NCBI GenBank assembly: GCA_017882835.1
Contig: JADGOU010000011.1
Location: forward strand, 1-21,817
DNA from: Frankiaceae bacterium
GTDB taxonomy: Bacteria; Actinomycetota; Actinomycetes; JADGOU01
Length of the DNA stretch: 21,817 nucleotides
Direction: 5' to 3'
Shown here: positions 7,364-14,859 of the stretch, piece after piece
How positions within the stretch are numbered: the first letter of the stretch is position 1
Layout of the letters: every line of letters begins with the position of its first letter
Program-made: the position numbers and the translations under genes
Notes under the pieces: model-generated
What the model was told of the DNA's origin: nothing
Seen by the model: only the letters and a program-made list of their open reading frames with translations
Databases searched by the model: none

Positions 7364-8577
7364 CAGGGCACCATCAACCCTGAACCGGCGGTCAACCCGG
7401 ACAGGACGTCGAGCCCGCGCCGTACGGCGACATCCGGCGCGCTGCCAGCGGCCACCTCGACGTCCGGCTCCAGGCCGATGCCATCCAACGAGCGCCCGGA
7501 CGGAGTCAGGTACCGGCCGACGGTCAGTTCCACCGCCGACCCGTCACCCAGCGGCACCGGCTCCTGGACCGAGCCCTTGCCGTAGGTGCGGGACCCGACC
7601 AGGACGGCGCGGCCACGGTCCTGCAACGCCCCAGCGACCACCTCGGCGGCGCTGGCCGTCGCGCCGTCGACCAAGACCACCAGCGGCGTGGACACGTCCC
7701 CCGCGCCGGCGGCCGGCAGCTGGCGAGAACCGGTGTCCCGGCGGACGTAGGTTACCACCAGGCCGCCGTCGACGAACGCCGAGGTGGTCTGTACCGCCTC
7801 GGTAAGCAGGCCGCCCGGGTCGCCTCGCAGGTCGAGCACGACTCCAGCGACGTGCCGGTCACGCAGCCCGGCCAGCGCGTCCTGGACGCGGGCGCCCACG
7901 CCCCGGGCGAAGGTCGCGACCCGGATCCGGCCGACGCCGGGCGACGGCATGTCGGTCACCACGTCGTCCGCGGTCACCCGCGCGCGGGTCAGCGTGACCA
8001 CCCGCCGCGCTTCGCCGCGGGCGATCCCGACGTCCACCGTGCTACCGGCACCACCGCGCAGCGGGGCGACGACGTCGGCGGCGACCCGGCCACGGGTGGC
8101 GCGGCCGGCCACGTCGGTGACCTCGTCGCCGACCCGGACGTCGGCGGCCGCCGCTGTGGACGCTGGCGCGACACTGGCCACGACCAGCCGACCGGCCGCG
8201 TCGCTGCGCAGCCACAACCCGACCCCGGTGTAGCCGCCGTCGAGCACGTCTTGAAACTGGGCGTAGTCGCCGGCGCTGTAGTACGCCGACCAGCGGTCGT
8301 CCAGCGCGTCGAGCATGCCCGCCACGGCGGCCCGGTTCAGGGCCGCGCGGTCCACCGGGTGCAACGCGCTGGCGGCGATGCGGTCGGCGGCGTCGTCCAG
8401 CGGGCGGCCCGCCGGACCAGGACCCAGCCCACCGGTGGTCCCGGCAGCCGCCGAGGTCACCGGGACGACCGCCTCCGGATGGTTCGTGGTGCTCACCATC
8501 GCGCCGGCCGCGAAGGCCGTGCCGACGGCGCCGACGACCGCGGACGTTCGCAGCGCGCGACCGCGAGATCTGGACAT
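7363..8577 (-). CDS. S41-family C-terminal processing protease (CtpA-like)
   Basis: This is an exported serine protease of 404 residues. An N-terminal hydrophobic segment (about 12-30) after MSRSRGRALR anchors or exports it. A PDZ domain follows (about 116-200, beginning YTGVGLWL). The catalytic core (about 210-375) has VVLDLRGDPGG, the nucleophile Ser309 in DGATASAAEVV and the general base Lys334 in SRTYGKGSVQ, the Ser/Lys dyad of the family. ATG 8577 is preferred over the upstream start at 8622 because it puts the signal segment at the N-terminus. The gene follows ftsX by 46 bases and overlaps smpB by one. A Ctp-type protease after ftsEX fits a role in cell-wall or envelope protein processing, but its target is unknown. 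Confidence 0.93.
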   Translation of the reverse strand: MSRSRGRALRTSAVVGAVGTAFAAGAMVSTTNHPEAVVPVTSAAAGTTGGLGPGPAGRPLDDAADRIAASALHPVDRAALNRAAVAGMLDALDDRWSAYYSAGDYAQFQDVLDGGYTGVGLWLRSDAAGRLVVASVAPASTAAAADVRVGDEVTDVAGRATRGRVAADVVAPLRGGAGSTVDVGIARGEARRVVTLTRARVTADDVVTDMPSPGVGRIRVATFARGVGARVQDALAGLRDRHVAGVVLDLRGDPGGLLTEAVQTTSAFVDGGLVVTYVRRDTGSRQLPAAGAGDVSTPLVVLVDGATASAAEVVAGALQDRGRAVLVGSRTYGKGSVQEPVPLGDGSAVELTVGRYLTPSGRSLDGIGLEPDVEVAAGSAPDVAVRRGLDVLSGLTAGSGLMVP

Positions 8578-8623
8578 GCGGCCACAATAGGCGGCAGCCG
8601 CCCGAGTGCAACGCACGGTCACG

Positions 8624-9505
8624 TCAGACGCGCAGGTAGCGACGCAGCGTGACGAACGAAACCAGAGCGGACAGCAGGACGCCGAGCGGTACGACGTACA
8701 GCCAGGTCTGGAAGACGGCGTCCCAGCCGATGAACGGGATCGCCGTGATGCCGCCCCTGGCCTTGAGCTGGCGGTCGACGAAGAACGCCTTGAGCGCCGC
8801 GACCGAGCCGGCAGCCAGCACCCCGCCCACCAGCCCGGCCAGCGCGCCCTCCAGCAAGAACGGCAGCTGGATATAGAGGTTGGAGGCCCCCACGAGCCGC
8901 ATGATCCCGGTCTCCCGGCGTCGGCTGAAGGCGGCGACCCGGATGGTATTGGAGATCAGTAGTGCGGCCGCCACCACCTGCACCAAGGCGATGATCAGCG
9001 CCGCGGTCTGGAACCCGTTGAGCACCCGGAAGAACTTGTCCAGCAGCTTGCGCTGGTCCTGCACCTCCTCGACCCCGGGCTGGCCAGCCATGGCGGTGGC
9101 GACCACATCGAACTTCGTCGGGTCCTTGAGCTTGACCCGGAACGACTCCGGCAGCGCATCCGGCGTGACGTTGCGCACCAGGTCGGGCGAGTCCTTGAAC
9201 TGGTCCTTGAACCGGTTGAAGGCGTCCGCCTTCGACTCGTAGTACACGGTCTGCACCTGGGGCAGATCGTGCAGCTTGGTGTTGATCACGTCGCGGTCGG
9301 GCTGGGCGATGTCGTTGGTGAGGAACACCGACACCTCGACCTTGTCGTACCAATAGCCCTTCATGGTGGCGACCTGGCGGCCGATCAGCAGCCCGGCGCC
9401 GGCCAAGGACAACGAGATGGCCACGGTGACGATCACGGCGATCGTCATGGTGACGTTGCGCCGCAGGCCGTTGGCGGTCTCGGCGACGACGAACTGGGCG
9501 CGCAC
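8624..9505 (-). CDS. ftsX: Cell-division ABC permease FtsX
   Basis: FtsX is the membrane partner of FtsE. The complex activates peptidoglycan hydrolases (RipC/NlpC-P60 type in actinobacteria) through its extracellular domain rather than transporting a solute. At 293 residues it shows the four expected membrane segments (about 21-42, 166-187, 215-237, 267-287), with a large outer loop (about 45-160) between the first two. The conserved SRRRETGIMRLVGAS coupling segment follows the second helix. The GTG start has GGAGG nine bases upstream. It lies 86 bases after ftsE, a longer gap than usual for this pair, filled by short repeats. Confidence 0.97.
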   Translation of the reverse strand: MRAQFVVAETANGLRRNVTMTIAVIVTVAISLSLAGAGLLIGRQVATMKGYWYDKVEVSVFLTNDIAQPDRDVINTKLHDLPQVQTVYYESKADAFNRFKDQFKDSPDLVRNVTPDALPESFRVKLKDPTKFDVVATAMAGQPGVEEVQDQRKLLDKFFRVLNGFQTAALIIALVQVVAAALLISNTIRVAAFSRRRETGIMRLVGASNLYIQLPFLLEGALAGLVGGVLAAGSVAALKAFFVDRQLKARGGITAIPFIGWDAVFQTWLYVVPLGVLLSALVSFVTLRRYLRV

Positions 9506-9540
9506 GTCAGCCGCCCTCCTCGGCGGTCATCGCGGTGTGA

Positions 9541-9599
9541 AGCTCAGCGCGAATCTCAGCGGGCATCTGGCCGGGCATCTGGCCGGGCAGCTCAGCGCG
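9541..9599. repeat. Short direct and tandem repeats between ftsE and ftsX, including the ftsE stop
   Basis: A 12-bp unit GGGCATCTGGCC occurs twice in tandem (9561-9572, 9573-9584), with the start of a third at 9585. It is flanked by an 11-bp direct repeat AGCTCAGCGCG at 9541-9551 and 9589-9599. The second flank contains the ftsE stop codon (9592-9594, complement TGA). The pattern looks like local duplication that lengthened the gene junction. Confidence 0.85.
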
Positions 9600-10281
9600 C
9601 ATAGCCGTAGATCCCCCGGGCCTGGTCGCGGATCACCGTACCGGCGTCCAGCTCGATCACGCGACGGCGCATCGAGTCGACGATGGCCGAGTCGTGGGTG
9701 GCCATGACGACGGTGGTGCCGGTCCGGTTGATCCGGTCGAGCAGCTTCATGATGCCCACGCTGGTGCCCGGGTCGAGGTTGCCGGTCGGCTCGTCCGCCA
9801 GGAAGATCAACGGCCGGTTGACGAACGCCCGGGCGATGGCGACTCGCTGCTGCTCACCGCCGGATAACTCGTCGGGCATTCGGTGCTCCTTGCCGTCGAG
9901 GCCGACGAGCCGCAGCACCTCCGGCACCACCTTGTTGATGGTCACGCGCGGCTTGCCGATCACCTCGAGCGCGAAGGCGATGTTCTGGTGGACGTTCTTG
10001 CTCGGCAGCAGCCGGAAGTCTTGGAAGACGCACCCAATGGAGCGCCGCAAGGCCGGCACCTTCCACGACGACAGCCGGGCCACGTCCTTGCCGTCCACCT
10101 CGACAGTCCCGGACGTCGGCGTCTCCTCCCGCAGCAGCAGCCGCAGGAACGTCGACTTGCCCGACCCGGACGGCCCGACGAGGAACACGAACTCGCCCTT
10201 GTCGATCTCCAGTGAGACGTCGCTCAGCGCCGGTCGGGTACCGGCCGGGTAGACCTTGCTTACGGCGTCGAGCCGGATCAC
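9592..10281 (-). CDS. ftsE: Cell-division ATP-binding protein FtsE
   Basis: FtsE is the ATPase that drives FtsX in the divisome. All ABC motifs are seen: Walker A GPSGSGKST (36-44), Q-loop in CVFQDFRLLP (87), signature LSGGEQQRVAIARA (from 139), Walker B LIFLADEPTGNLD and the switch His196 in MATHD. The GTG start at 10281 (MIRLDAVSKVYPAG) gives 229 residues, the usual actinobacterial length. The frame stays open further upstream, but that extension is rich in Arg/Cys and unlike the family. The gene heads the run ftsE-ftsX-protease-smpB. Its promoter should lie in the 176-base gap shared with the divergent zinc-ribbon gene. Confidence 0.97.
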   Translation of the reverse strand: MIRLDAVSKVYPAGTRPALSDVSLEIDKGEFVFLVGPSGSGKSTFLRLLLREETPTSGTVEVDGKDVARLSSWKVPALRRSIGCVFQDFRLLPSKNVHQNIAFALEVIGKPRVTINKVVPEVLRLVGLDGKEHRMPDELSGGEQQRVAIARAFVNRPLIFLADEPTGNLDPGTSVGIMKLLDRINRTGTTVVMATHDSAIVDSMRRRVIELDAGTVIRDQARGIYGYAR

Positions 10282-10457
10282 GAGAGCATCACACTGTCCG
10301 AGTGTACGGATCAACCCTCTGTGACCGTTCAGGCAACGCCGAGCCCAACGTCTGCGATCATTGCTGGGGAGCACCGCCGGGGAGCATCCGAGCCCCGCCG
10401 CGCGTTCAGTCCAGAGGTTGGACAAGTTCTGGCCGGCCACGGCGGGAGGATCCGGGT
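10282..10457. promoter_or_regulatory. Divergent intergenic region, ftsE / zinc-ribbon gene
   Basis: These 176 bases separate two divergent genes and must hold both promoters. TTGATC near 10310 (minus strand) could be a -35 box for ftsE, but no convincing -10 stands at the right distance. The only clear element is GGAGG at 10445-10449, eight bases before the ATG of the small plus-strand gene. Confidence 0.4.
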
Positions 10458-10646
10458 ATGTCGTGTGAGCACCTGGTCTGCGCCAGTTGCGCCGCGCCCG
10501 TGGTCGAAGGCCGCTGCCTGGTCTGCCGGTCGGCCCGCTCCCGGCTGCACCGACACGACGGCGTGGGGTTTAGTCCACAGCTGATGCTGCTGGTCGCCGT
10601 ACTGCTGGCTGTGGTCGCGGTAGCACTGGTGCACTTGCCCGGCTGA
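10458..10646 (+). CDS. Small zinc-ribbon membrane protein
   Basis: This is a 62-residue protein with two CxxC pairs (Cys8/Cys11 and Cys20/Cys23, plus Cys3) forming a minimal zinc ribbon, followed by one membrane helix (about 41-60, MLLVAVLLAVVAVALV). Small proteins of this layout are found near prfB and ftsE in other actinobacteria, from memory, and have no known function. The ATG at 10458 is chosen for its ribosome-binding site (GGAGG, 8-base spacing) and because the Cys motifs begin at once. The frame upstream to 10212 is antisense to ftsE and not coding. It converges on prfB with a 24-base gap. Confidence 0.75.
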   Translation: MSCEHLVCASCAAPVVEGRCLVCRSARSRLHRHDGVGFSPQLMLLVAVLLAVVAVALVHLPG

Positions 10647-10670
10647 GCTGAGTAGTGCTGCCAGTCGCAG

Positions 10671-11780
10671 CTAGGCCGCCCCGGCGCGCCGGCGCCAGCG
10701 GATCTCCGACTCGATGAACTCGTCGATCTCCCCGTCCAGCACGGCCTGCACGTTGCCGGTCTCCGTCTCGGTGCGGAGGTCCTTGACCATCTGGTACGGG
10801 TGTAGCACGTAGTTGCGGATCTGCGAGCCGAAGGCGATGTCGGCCCGGCCGCCGCGCAGCTTGTCCATCTCGGCGACCTCCTCCTGCCGTCGCCGCTCCA
10901 GCAGCTTCGCCTGCAGCACGAGCATGGCGCTGGCCTTGTTCTGCAGCTGGCTGCGCTCGTTCTGGCAGGTGACGACGATGCCGGTCGGCAGGTGGGTCAG
11001 CCGGACCGCGGAGTCGGTGGTATTGACGCCCTGGCCGCCGGGCCCGCTGGAGCGGTAGATGTCGACCCGGATGTCGCTCTCGTCGATGTCGACATGGTCG
11101 CTGGCCTCGACCACCGGGGTGACATCCACCGCCGCGAACGAGGTCTGCCGGCGGCTCTGGTTGTCGAACGGGCTGATCCGCACCAGCCGGTGCACCCCGT
11201 GCTCGCCGGACAGGGTGCCGTAGGCGTACGGCGCCTTGACCACGAAAGTGGCCGACTTGATGCCGGCCTCCTCGGCGTACGACGTCTCGTAGACCTCGGT
11301 GGGGTACCCCCGGCGCTCGGCCCAGCGCAGGTAGAGCCGCAGCAGCATCTCGGCCCAGTCGGCCGCGTCCACGCCGCCCGCGCCGGAGTTGATCTGCACC
11401 AGGGCGTCGCGCTCGTCGTACTCCCCGGAGAGCAGCGTGCGGACTTCGAGATCGCCGATCGAACGTTGCAGCGCCGCCAGCTCGGCGTCCGCCTCGACCC
11501 GGGTGTCGGCGTCGTCCTCGAGCTCGGCCAGCTCGTAGAGCACGGCCAGGTCGTCGATCCGGCGGCGCAGCGACTCCACCCGGTTGAGGTCACCTTGCAG
11601 GTAGGAGAGCCGGCTGGTCACCTTCTGCGCGGCTTCCTGGTCGTCCCAGAGGTCCGGGACGGCGACCTTCTCGTTCAGCTCGGCCAGCTGCTTACGCATG
11701 CCGTCAAGGTCGAGCACCGTCTCGATCGAGGTGAGGGTGGCCTCCAGCGCCTTGAGCTCCTCGGCGGGATCAGCGGCCAC
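10671..11780 (-). CDS. prfB: Peptide chain release factor 2
   Basis: RF2 ends translation at UGA and UAA codons. The 369-residue protein has the stop-codon-reading tripeptide SPF (203-205, in RISPFDNQSRRQTSF) and the GGQ motif (248-250, in SSGPGGQGVNTTDSAVR) that triggers peptide release. The GTG start (MAADPAEELKALEATL) agrees with actinobacterial homologues. The frame is continuous: there is no in-frame UGA with a frameshift site as in E. coli prfB, so the autoregulatory +1 frameshift is absent. The promoter must lie within or beyond the divergent lipase gene, whose start is only 13 bases away. Confidence 0.97.
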   Translation of the reverse strand: MAADPAEELKALEATLTSIETVLDLDGMRKQLAELNEKVAVPDLWDDQEAAQKVTSRLSYLQGDLNRVESLRRRIDDLAVLYELAELEDDADTRVEADAELAALQRSIGDLEVRTLLSGEYDERDALVQINSGAGGVDAADWAEMLLRLYLRWAERRGYPTEVYETSYAEEAGIKSATFVVKAPYAYGTLSGEHGVHRLVRISPFDNQSRRQTSFAAVDVTPVVEASDHVDIDESDIRVDIYRSSGPGGQGVNTTDSAVRLTHLPTGIVVTCQNERSQLQNKASAMLVLQAKLLERRRQEEVAEMDKLRGGRADIAFGSQIRNYVLHPYQMVKDLRTETETGNVQAVLDGEIDEFIESEIRWRRRAGAA

Positions 11781-11793
11781 GCTGTCGAGGGTA

Positions 11794-12639
11794 GTGGACG
11801 ATGAGCTGGTGGCATCCTCGGCGCGGGCACTGCCGTCCAGCCCGCGGCGGCGCCGGCTGATGGTGGCGCTCATTCTTTCGGTCGTCGTGCTCGCCCTGGT
11901 CGCGGTACTGGCCGTCGTGGCGCGCGGCGGCGGCCCCGCGTCGGCCCCGGTCGCGCAGGGTGCCCCGGGCTCGGTGCTGCTCGTGCCGGGGTATGGCGGG
12001 AATGCCGGCTCGTTCGACGTGCTGCTGGCTGCCCTCCGGGCGCAGGGGCGCACCGTCGAGGTGGTCCCGCTTCCCGGCGACGGCACCGGGGACCTGACCG
12101 AGCAGGCGGGCGCGGTGGACGCAGCCGTCCACCAACTGGAGGCAGCCGGGGCGCCGTCGGTCGACCTGGTTGGCTACTCGGCCGGTGGCGTGGTGGTGCG
12201 ACTCTGGGCGCGTGACCACGACGGCGGCGCGCGCGCCCGCCGGGTGGTCTCGCTGGGCTCGCCCCAGCACGGCACCCAGTTGGCCGGCCTGGCGTCGGCT
12301 CTGGTCCCGGGCGCCTGCCCGGCGGCGTGCCAGCAGCTCGCGCCGGACAGCGTCGTGCTGCGCCGCCTCAACCGGGGCGATGAGACGCCGGCCGGCCCGC
12401 GCTGGGTATCGCTGTGGAGTACGGCGGACGAGACGGTCACCCCGCCGGACACGGCTCGCCTCGCCGGCGCGGTCAACGTCGATCTGCAGTCGGTGTGCGC
12501 CGACGACGCGGCCCGGCACTCCGACCTCCCCCGCGACCCGCTGGTGGTCGGGCTGGTGCTGCGCGCACTCGACCGGGCCGAACCCGCCGCGGCCGGACCC
12601 GCGGACTGCGCTCCGCTGCGGGCCGCCGGCGGCGGGTAG
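11794..12639 (+). CDS. Membrane-anchored alpha/beta-hydrolase (lipase/esterase, LipA-like)
   Basis: This protein of 281 residues has a basic stretch (RRRR) and one membrane helix (about 22-43), then an exported hydrolase domain. Fold motifs are VLLVPGYGGNAGSF (oxyanion region), the nucleophile elbow GYSAGG (Ser129), LGSPQHGTQLAGL, a probable catalytic Asp212 in STADETVTPP and His242 in ARHSDLP. The order and spacing match small triacylglycerol lipases of the Bacillus LipA group. Four Cys residues in the mature part may form disulfides. The start is uncertain: GTG 11794, GTG 11809 and ATG 11857 are all possible, and the frame runs on into antisense prfB. The stop lies in a 10-bp tandem repeat. 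Confidence 0.88.
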   Translation: MDDELVASSARALPSSPRRRRLMVALILSVVVLALVAVLAVVARGGGPASAPVAQGAPGSVLLVPGYGGNAGSFDVLLAALRAQGRTVEVVPLPGDGTGDLTEQAGAVDAAVHQLEAAGAPSVDLVGYSAGGVVVRLWARDHDGGARARRVVSLGSPQHGTQLAGLASALVPGACPAACQQLAPDSVVLRRLNRGDETPAGPRWVSLWSTADETVTPPDTARLAGAVNVDLQSVCADDAARHSDLPRDPLVVGLVLRALDRAEPAAAGPADCAPLRAAGGG

Positions 12640-12662
12640 GCCAGGATAGGCCAGGATAGAAT
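12637..12662 (+). repeat. 10-bp tandem duplication at the lipase stop, creating a -10-like TAGAAT
   Basis: TAGGCCAGGA occurs twice (12637-12646, 12647-12656), and a third partial copy reads TAGA. The first TAG is the lipase stop codon. The third copy runs into TAGAAT (12657-12662), a good match to the actinobacterial -10 consensus TAGRRT, 34 bases before the start of the next gene. No clear -35 box is seen. The repeat is certain; promoter activity is a guess. Confidence 0.6.
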
Positions 12663-12695
12663 CCGCTCCGTCGACGGCGACCGGGGGTGCCCGCC

Positions 12696-12992
12696 GTGAT
12701 CTTCAAGTCAGTCCGAGAGGGCCGGCCCTATCCGGACCACGGGCTGACGCAGCGGGACTGGTCGAAGATCCCGCCTCGGTCGGTGCGGCTGGACCAGCTG
12801 ATCACGACCAAGCGCAGCCTGCTGCTCGACGTGGTCCTGGCCGAGGACTCGACCTTCTACGGCGACCTGTTCACGCACGTCGTGGACTGGCACGGCGACC
12901 TCTACCTGGAGGACGGCCTGCACCGGGCGCTGCGAGCCGCGCTGCACCAACGCCCGAGTGTGCACGCGCGGGTGCTCCAGCTGCCAGGATGA
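12696..12992 (+). CDS. Small conserved actinobacterial protein (MIFK.V..GRPYPDHGL family)
   Basis: This is a 98-residue soluble protein beginning MIFKSVREGRPYPDHGLTQR, then IPPRSVRLDQLITTKRSLLL and AEDSTFYGDLFTHVVDWHGD. It is one of the most conserved small proteins of actinobacteria. Some databases label homologues 'VapB-family antitoxin', but I see no toxin partner here and no DNA-binding motif, so I do not adopt that label. The end LYLEDGLHRALRAALHQRPS recalls the ParB/Srx-like fold with its 'DG.HR' motif, which would suggest nucleotide binding; this is inference. GTG 12696 is preferred over GTG 12687 because GGGGG is then spaced by eight bases and the protein starts MIFK like its relatives. 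Confidence 0.75.
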   Translation: MIFKSVREGRPYPDHGLTQRDWSKIPPRSVRLDQLITTKRSLLLDVVLAEDSTFYGDLFTHVVDWHGDLYLEDGLHRALRAALHQRPSVHARVLQLPG

Positions 12993-13011
12993 CGCCCCGG
13001 CGGCGCACTGC

Positions 13012-13088
13012 GGGCCTCAGCTGGGCCTCAGCTGGGCCTCAGCTAGGCCTCAGCTGGGCCTCAGCTAGGCCTCAGCTAGGCCTCAGCT
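13012..13088. repeat. Seven-unit 11-bp tandem repeat, (G/A)GGCCTCAGCT
   Basis: There are seven consecutive 11-base units, without gaps, from 13012 to 13088. Units 1, 2, 3 and 5 are GGGCCTCAGCT; units 4, 6 and 7 are AGGCCTCAGCT. The array fills the space between two convergent genes. The stop codon of the ABC permease (13083-13085) lies in the last unit. GGCC and AGCT in each unit are self-complementary, so transcripts of either strand could fold into alternative short hairpins, perhaps acting as a two-way terminator. Such an array is likely to vary in copy number between strains. Confidence 0.97.
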
Positions 13089-13886
13089 AGCAACGTCCTT
13101 GGTCGCGAAGTTGGCCCAGGCCGCGGCCAGGAACACCGCGACGTACACCGCCTGCAGAGCAAAGCCGCGCCCGACGTCGCGCCATAGCACCGGGTCGCGG
13201 AAGAGGTCGACGAAGGCGAGCCAGTAGCGCGTCGGCAGGTACGGCCGGACGGAGGCCGCGGCGTCGAGCAGCACCAGCACCTGACTGGTCACCAGCAGCG
13301 CCAGCGCACCGAGGGCGGCGCCGAGCGCGGAGTCGGTGACCGTGGACAGGAACATGGCCACCGCCGCGACGCCGAGCATGGAGAACCCGACGTAGCCGAC
13401 GGCGAGAATGGTGCGCAGGGTGGCCTGCGTCGTCGACAGGCTGGTGCCGGACGTGGACGACAGCGGCCCGCTGCCGAACAGCTGCGTGCCGACGAGGTAG
13501 CCGACGCCGGCCACTACGACCACGGCCAGCAGCACGAACACGATGACCGAAACCAGCTTGGCCACCAACAGCCGAGTGCGCCCGACCGGTCGGCATACCA
13601 GGTAGCGCAGGGTGCCGGCGCTCGCCTCCCCCGCCACGCTGTCCCCGGCGATAACGGCTACCGCGACCGGCAGGAAGATCGGGAGCACGATGCCGAGCGC
13701 GGCAGCCGGGTAGAGCGCGCCGTTGGCCAGCACGGCCGACAGGAACGCCGGACCTTCGCCCGGTCGCGGCGCCACCTTGGTGGTGGCCAAGAAGATGGCA
13801 ACGATGGTGGGCAGCGCCGTGAGCAACCCGATCGTCAACCAGGTGCGCGGGCGCCGGATCAGCTTGCGGAGCTCGACGAGGATCAC
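13083..13886 (-). CDS. ABC-2 type transporter permease
   Basis: This membrane protein of 267 residues starts MILVELRKLIRRPRTWLTIG, the usual amphipathic entry of ABC-2 permeases. About six hydrophobic segments follow, including a long one around ILPIFLPVAVAVIAGDSVAGE and the final ALQAVYVAVFLAAAW. The segment SVAGEASAGTLRYLVCRPV with its conserved Glu is typical of ABC-2 permeases. The GTG start at 13886 is 16 bases after the ATPase stop, so both form one transporter. The substrate is unknown; with a LolA-like exported protein upstream, a role in envelope or lipid handling is possible. It is the last gene of the operon, and its stop codon lies in the 11-bp tandem repeat. Confidence 0.9.
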   Translation of the reverse strand: MILVELRKLIRRPRTWLTIGLLTALPTIVAIFLATTKVAPRPGEGPAFLSAVLANGALYPAAALGIVLPIFLPVAVAVIAGDSVAGEASAGTLRYLVCRPVGRTRLLVAKLVSVIVFVLLAVVVVAGVGYLVGTQLFGSGPLSSTSGTSLSTTQATLRTILAVGYVGFSMLGVAAVAMFLSTVTDSALGAALGALALLVTSQVLVLLDAAASVRPYLPTRYWLAFVDLFRDPVLWRDVGRGFALQAVYVAVFLAAAWANFATKDVAS

Positions 13887-13895
13887 TGCGCGCCG

Positions 13896-13945
13896 CCGGC
13901 GATCATCGGGTACTGCCGGCGATCCGGGTACCACCGGCGATCCGG
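13896..13945. repeat. Imperfect 18-20 bp tandem repeat at the ABC ATPase 3' end
   Basis: CCGGCGATC occurs at 13896-13904, 13916-13924 and 13934-13942; two of the copies are followed by CGGGTAC. In the ATPase this gives the repeated C-terminal peptide RIAGGT/RIAGST. The ATPase stop (13903-13905) lies in the copy nearest the permease gene. Confidence 0.75.
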
Positions 13946-14859
13946 TCGCTGCCGTGGGTGGTGACCGCCAGCACGACGTCCTCCAGGCTGCGCCGCTCCG
14001 CTCGCAGGTCGGCAACCCGGACGCCGGCCGCGACCAGCTCGGCGTTGAGCCGCGCCGGGTCGTCGGCCTGGACCCAGATTCGGTCGGCCTCGCGATGCGC
14101 CAGCCGGCCGTCGAGCAGCGCCAGCGCCCGCTCCGCGTCCGGGGTGCCAACCACGACGTTGCCGGTCAGCCGGCGCAGCGCGGCCAGCTCGTCCTGCACC
14201 ACCAGCCGCCCGCGGTCGACGACACCGACCGTCGTACACAGCGCTTCGACCTCGGCCAGCAGGTGGCTGGACAGGAAGATGGTCGTCCCGCCGTAGTTGA
14301 GCTCGAGCAACAGCTCGCGGACCTCGTGGATGCCTTGCGGATCCAGGCCGTTGGTCGGCTCGTCCAGAATCAGCAGCCGCGGCGCCCGCAGCAGCGCCGC
14401 GGCCAGCCCGAGCCGCTGCCTCATCCCCAGGCTGTAGGCCTTGACCGGCCGGCGCCCGACCGCGTCCAGACCGACTCGTTCGAGGGCCGCGTCGATGCGC
14501 GCCCGTCTTGTCCGTCGGGGCGCTCCCGGGCCGGCCGCGTCCATCAGCTCTAGGTTCGCCCGGCCGCAGAGATGGCCGTACGCCGCCGGACCCTCGACCA
14601 GCGCGCCGACCTGGGCCAGCACCGACCGCGCCTGCCGCGGCATCGGCTGGCCGAGCACCTCGATGGAGCCGCCGGAGGCGAACACCAGCCCCAGCAGCAT
14701 CCGCAACGTGGTGGTCTTCCCGGACCCGTTCGGACCGAGGAAGCCGTAGCGCGCCCCGGTCGGAACGGCGAGGTCGACGGCGTCGACGGCGAGTACGGCG
14801 CCGAACCGTTTGCTCAGCCCGGTGGTAGCGATGGCGAGCGTCACGTCGGGCGCCATCAT
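13903..14859 (-). CDS. ABC transporter ATP-binding protein
   Basis: This 318-residue ATPase belongs to the group paired with ABC-2 permeases. Motifs are Walker A GPNGSGKTT (42-50), the signature variant YSLGMRQRLGLA (from 142), Walker B LLILDEPTNGLD (from 163) and switch His in FLSSHLLAEVE. After about residue 225 a C-terminal regulatory domain follows (VVGTPDAERALALLDGRLAH), common in this group. ATG 14859 overlaps the stop of the LolA-like gene by four bases (ATGA), and the permease follows after 16 bases. It energises the adjacent permease; transport direction is probably export. The last residues are encoded by an imperfect tandem repeat and may be strain-variable. Confidence 0.94.
   Translation of the reverse strand: MMAPDVTLAIATTGLSKRFGAVLAVDAVDLAVPTGARYGFLGPNGSGKTTTLRMLLGLVFASGGSIEVLGQPMPRQARSVLAQVGALVEGPAAYGHLCGRANLELMDAAGPGAPRRTRRARIDAALERVGLDAVGRRPVKAYSLGMRQRLGLAAALLRAPRLLILDEPTNGLDPQGIHEVRELLLELNYGGTTIFLSSHLLAEVEALCTTVGVVDRGRLVVQDELAALRRLTGNVVVGTPDAERALALLDGRLAHREADRIWVQADDPARLNAELVAAGVRVADLRAERRSLEDVVLAVTTHGSDRIAGGTRIAGSTR

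Noticed and set aside
7784..8652. Plus-strand frames opposite the S41 protease
   Set aside because: They have the His/Arg/Pro-rich composition of GC-rich antisense frames and no motif.
10282..10440. N-terminal extension of ftsE
   Set aside because: FtsE motifs and family length fit the GTG at 10281; the extension lies in the divergent promoter region.
11781..12086. N-terminal extension of prfB upstream of GTG 11780
   Set aside because: It is antisense to the lipase, Ser/Thr/Arg-rich, and homologues start at MAADPAEEL.
13012..13088. CRISPR array
   Set aside because: Units of 11 bp follow each other without spacers; it is a simple tandem repeat with no cas genes.
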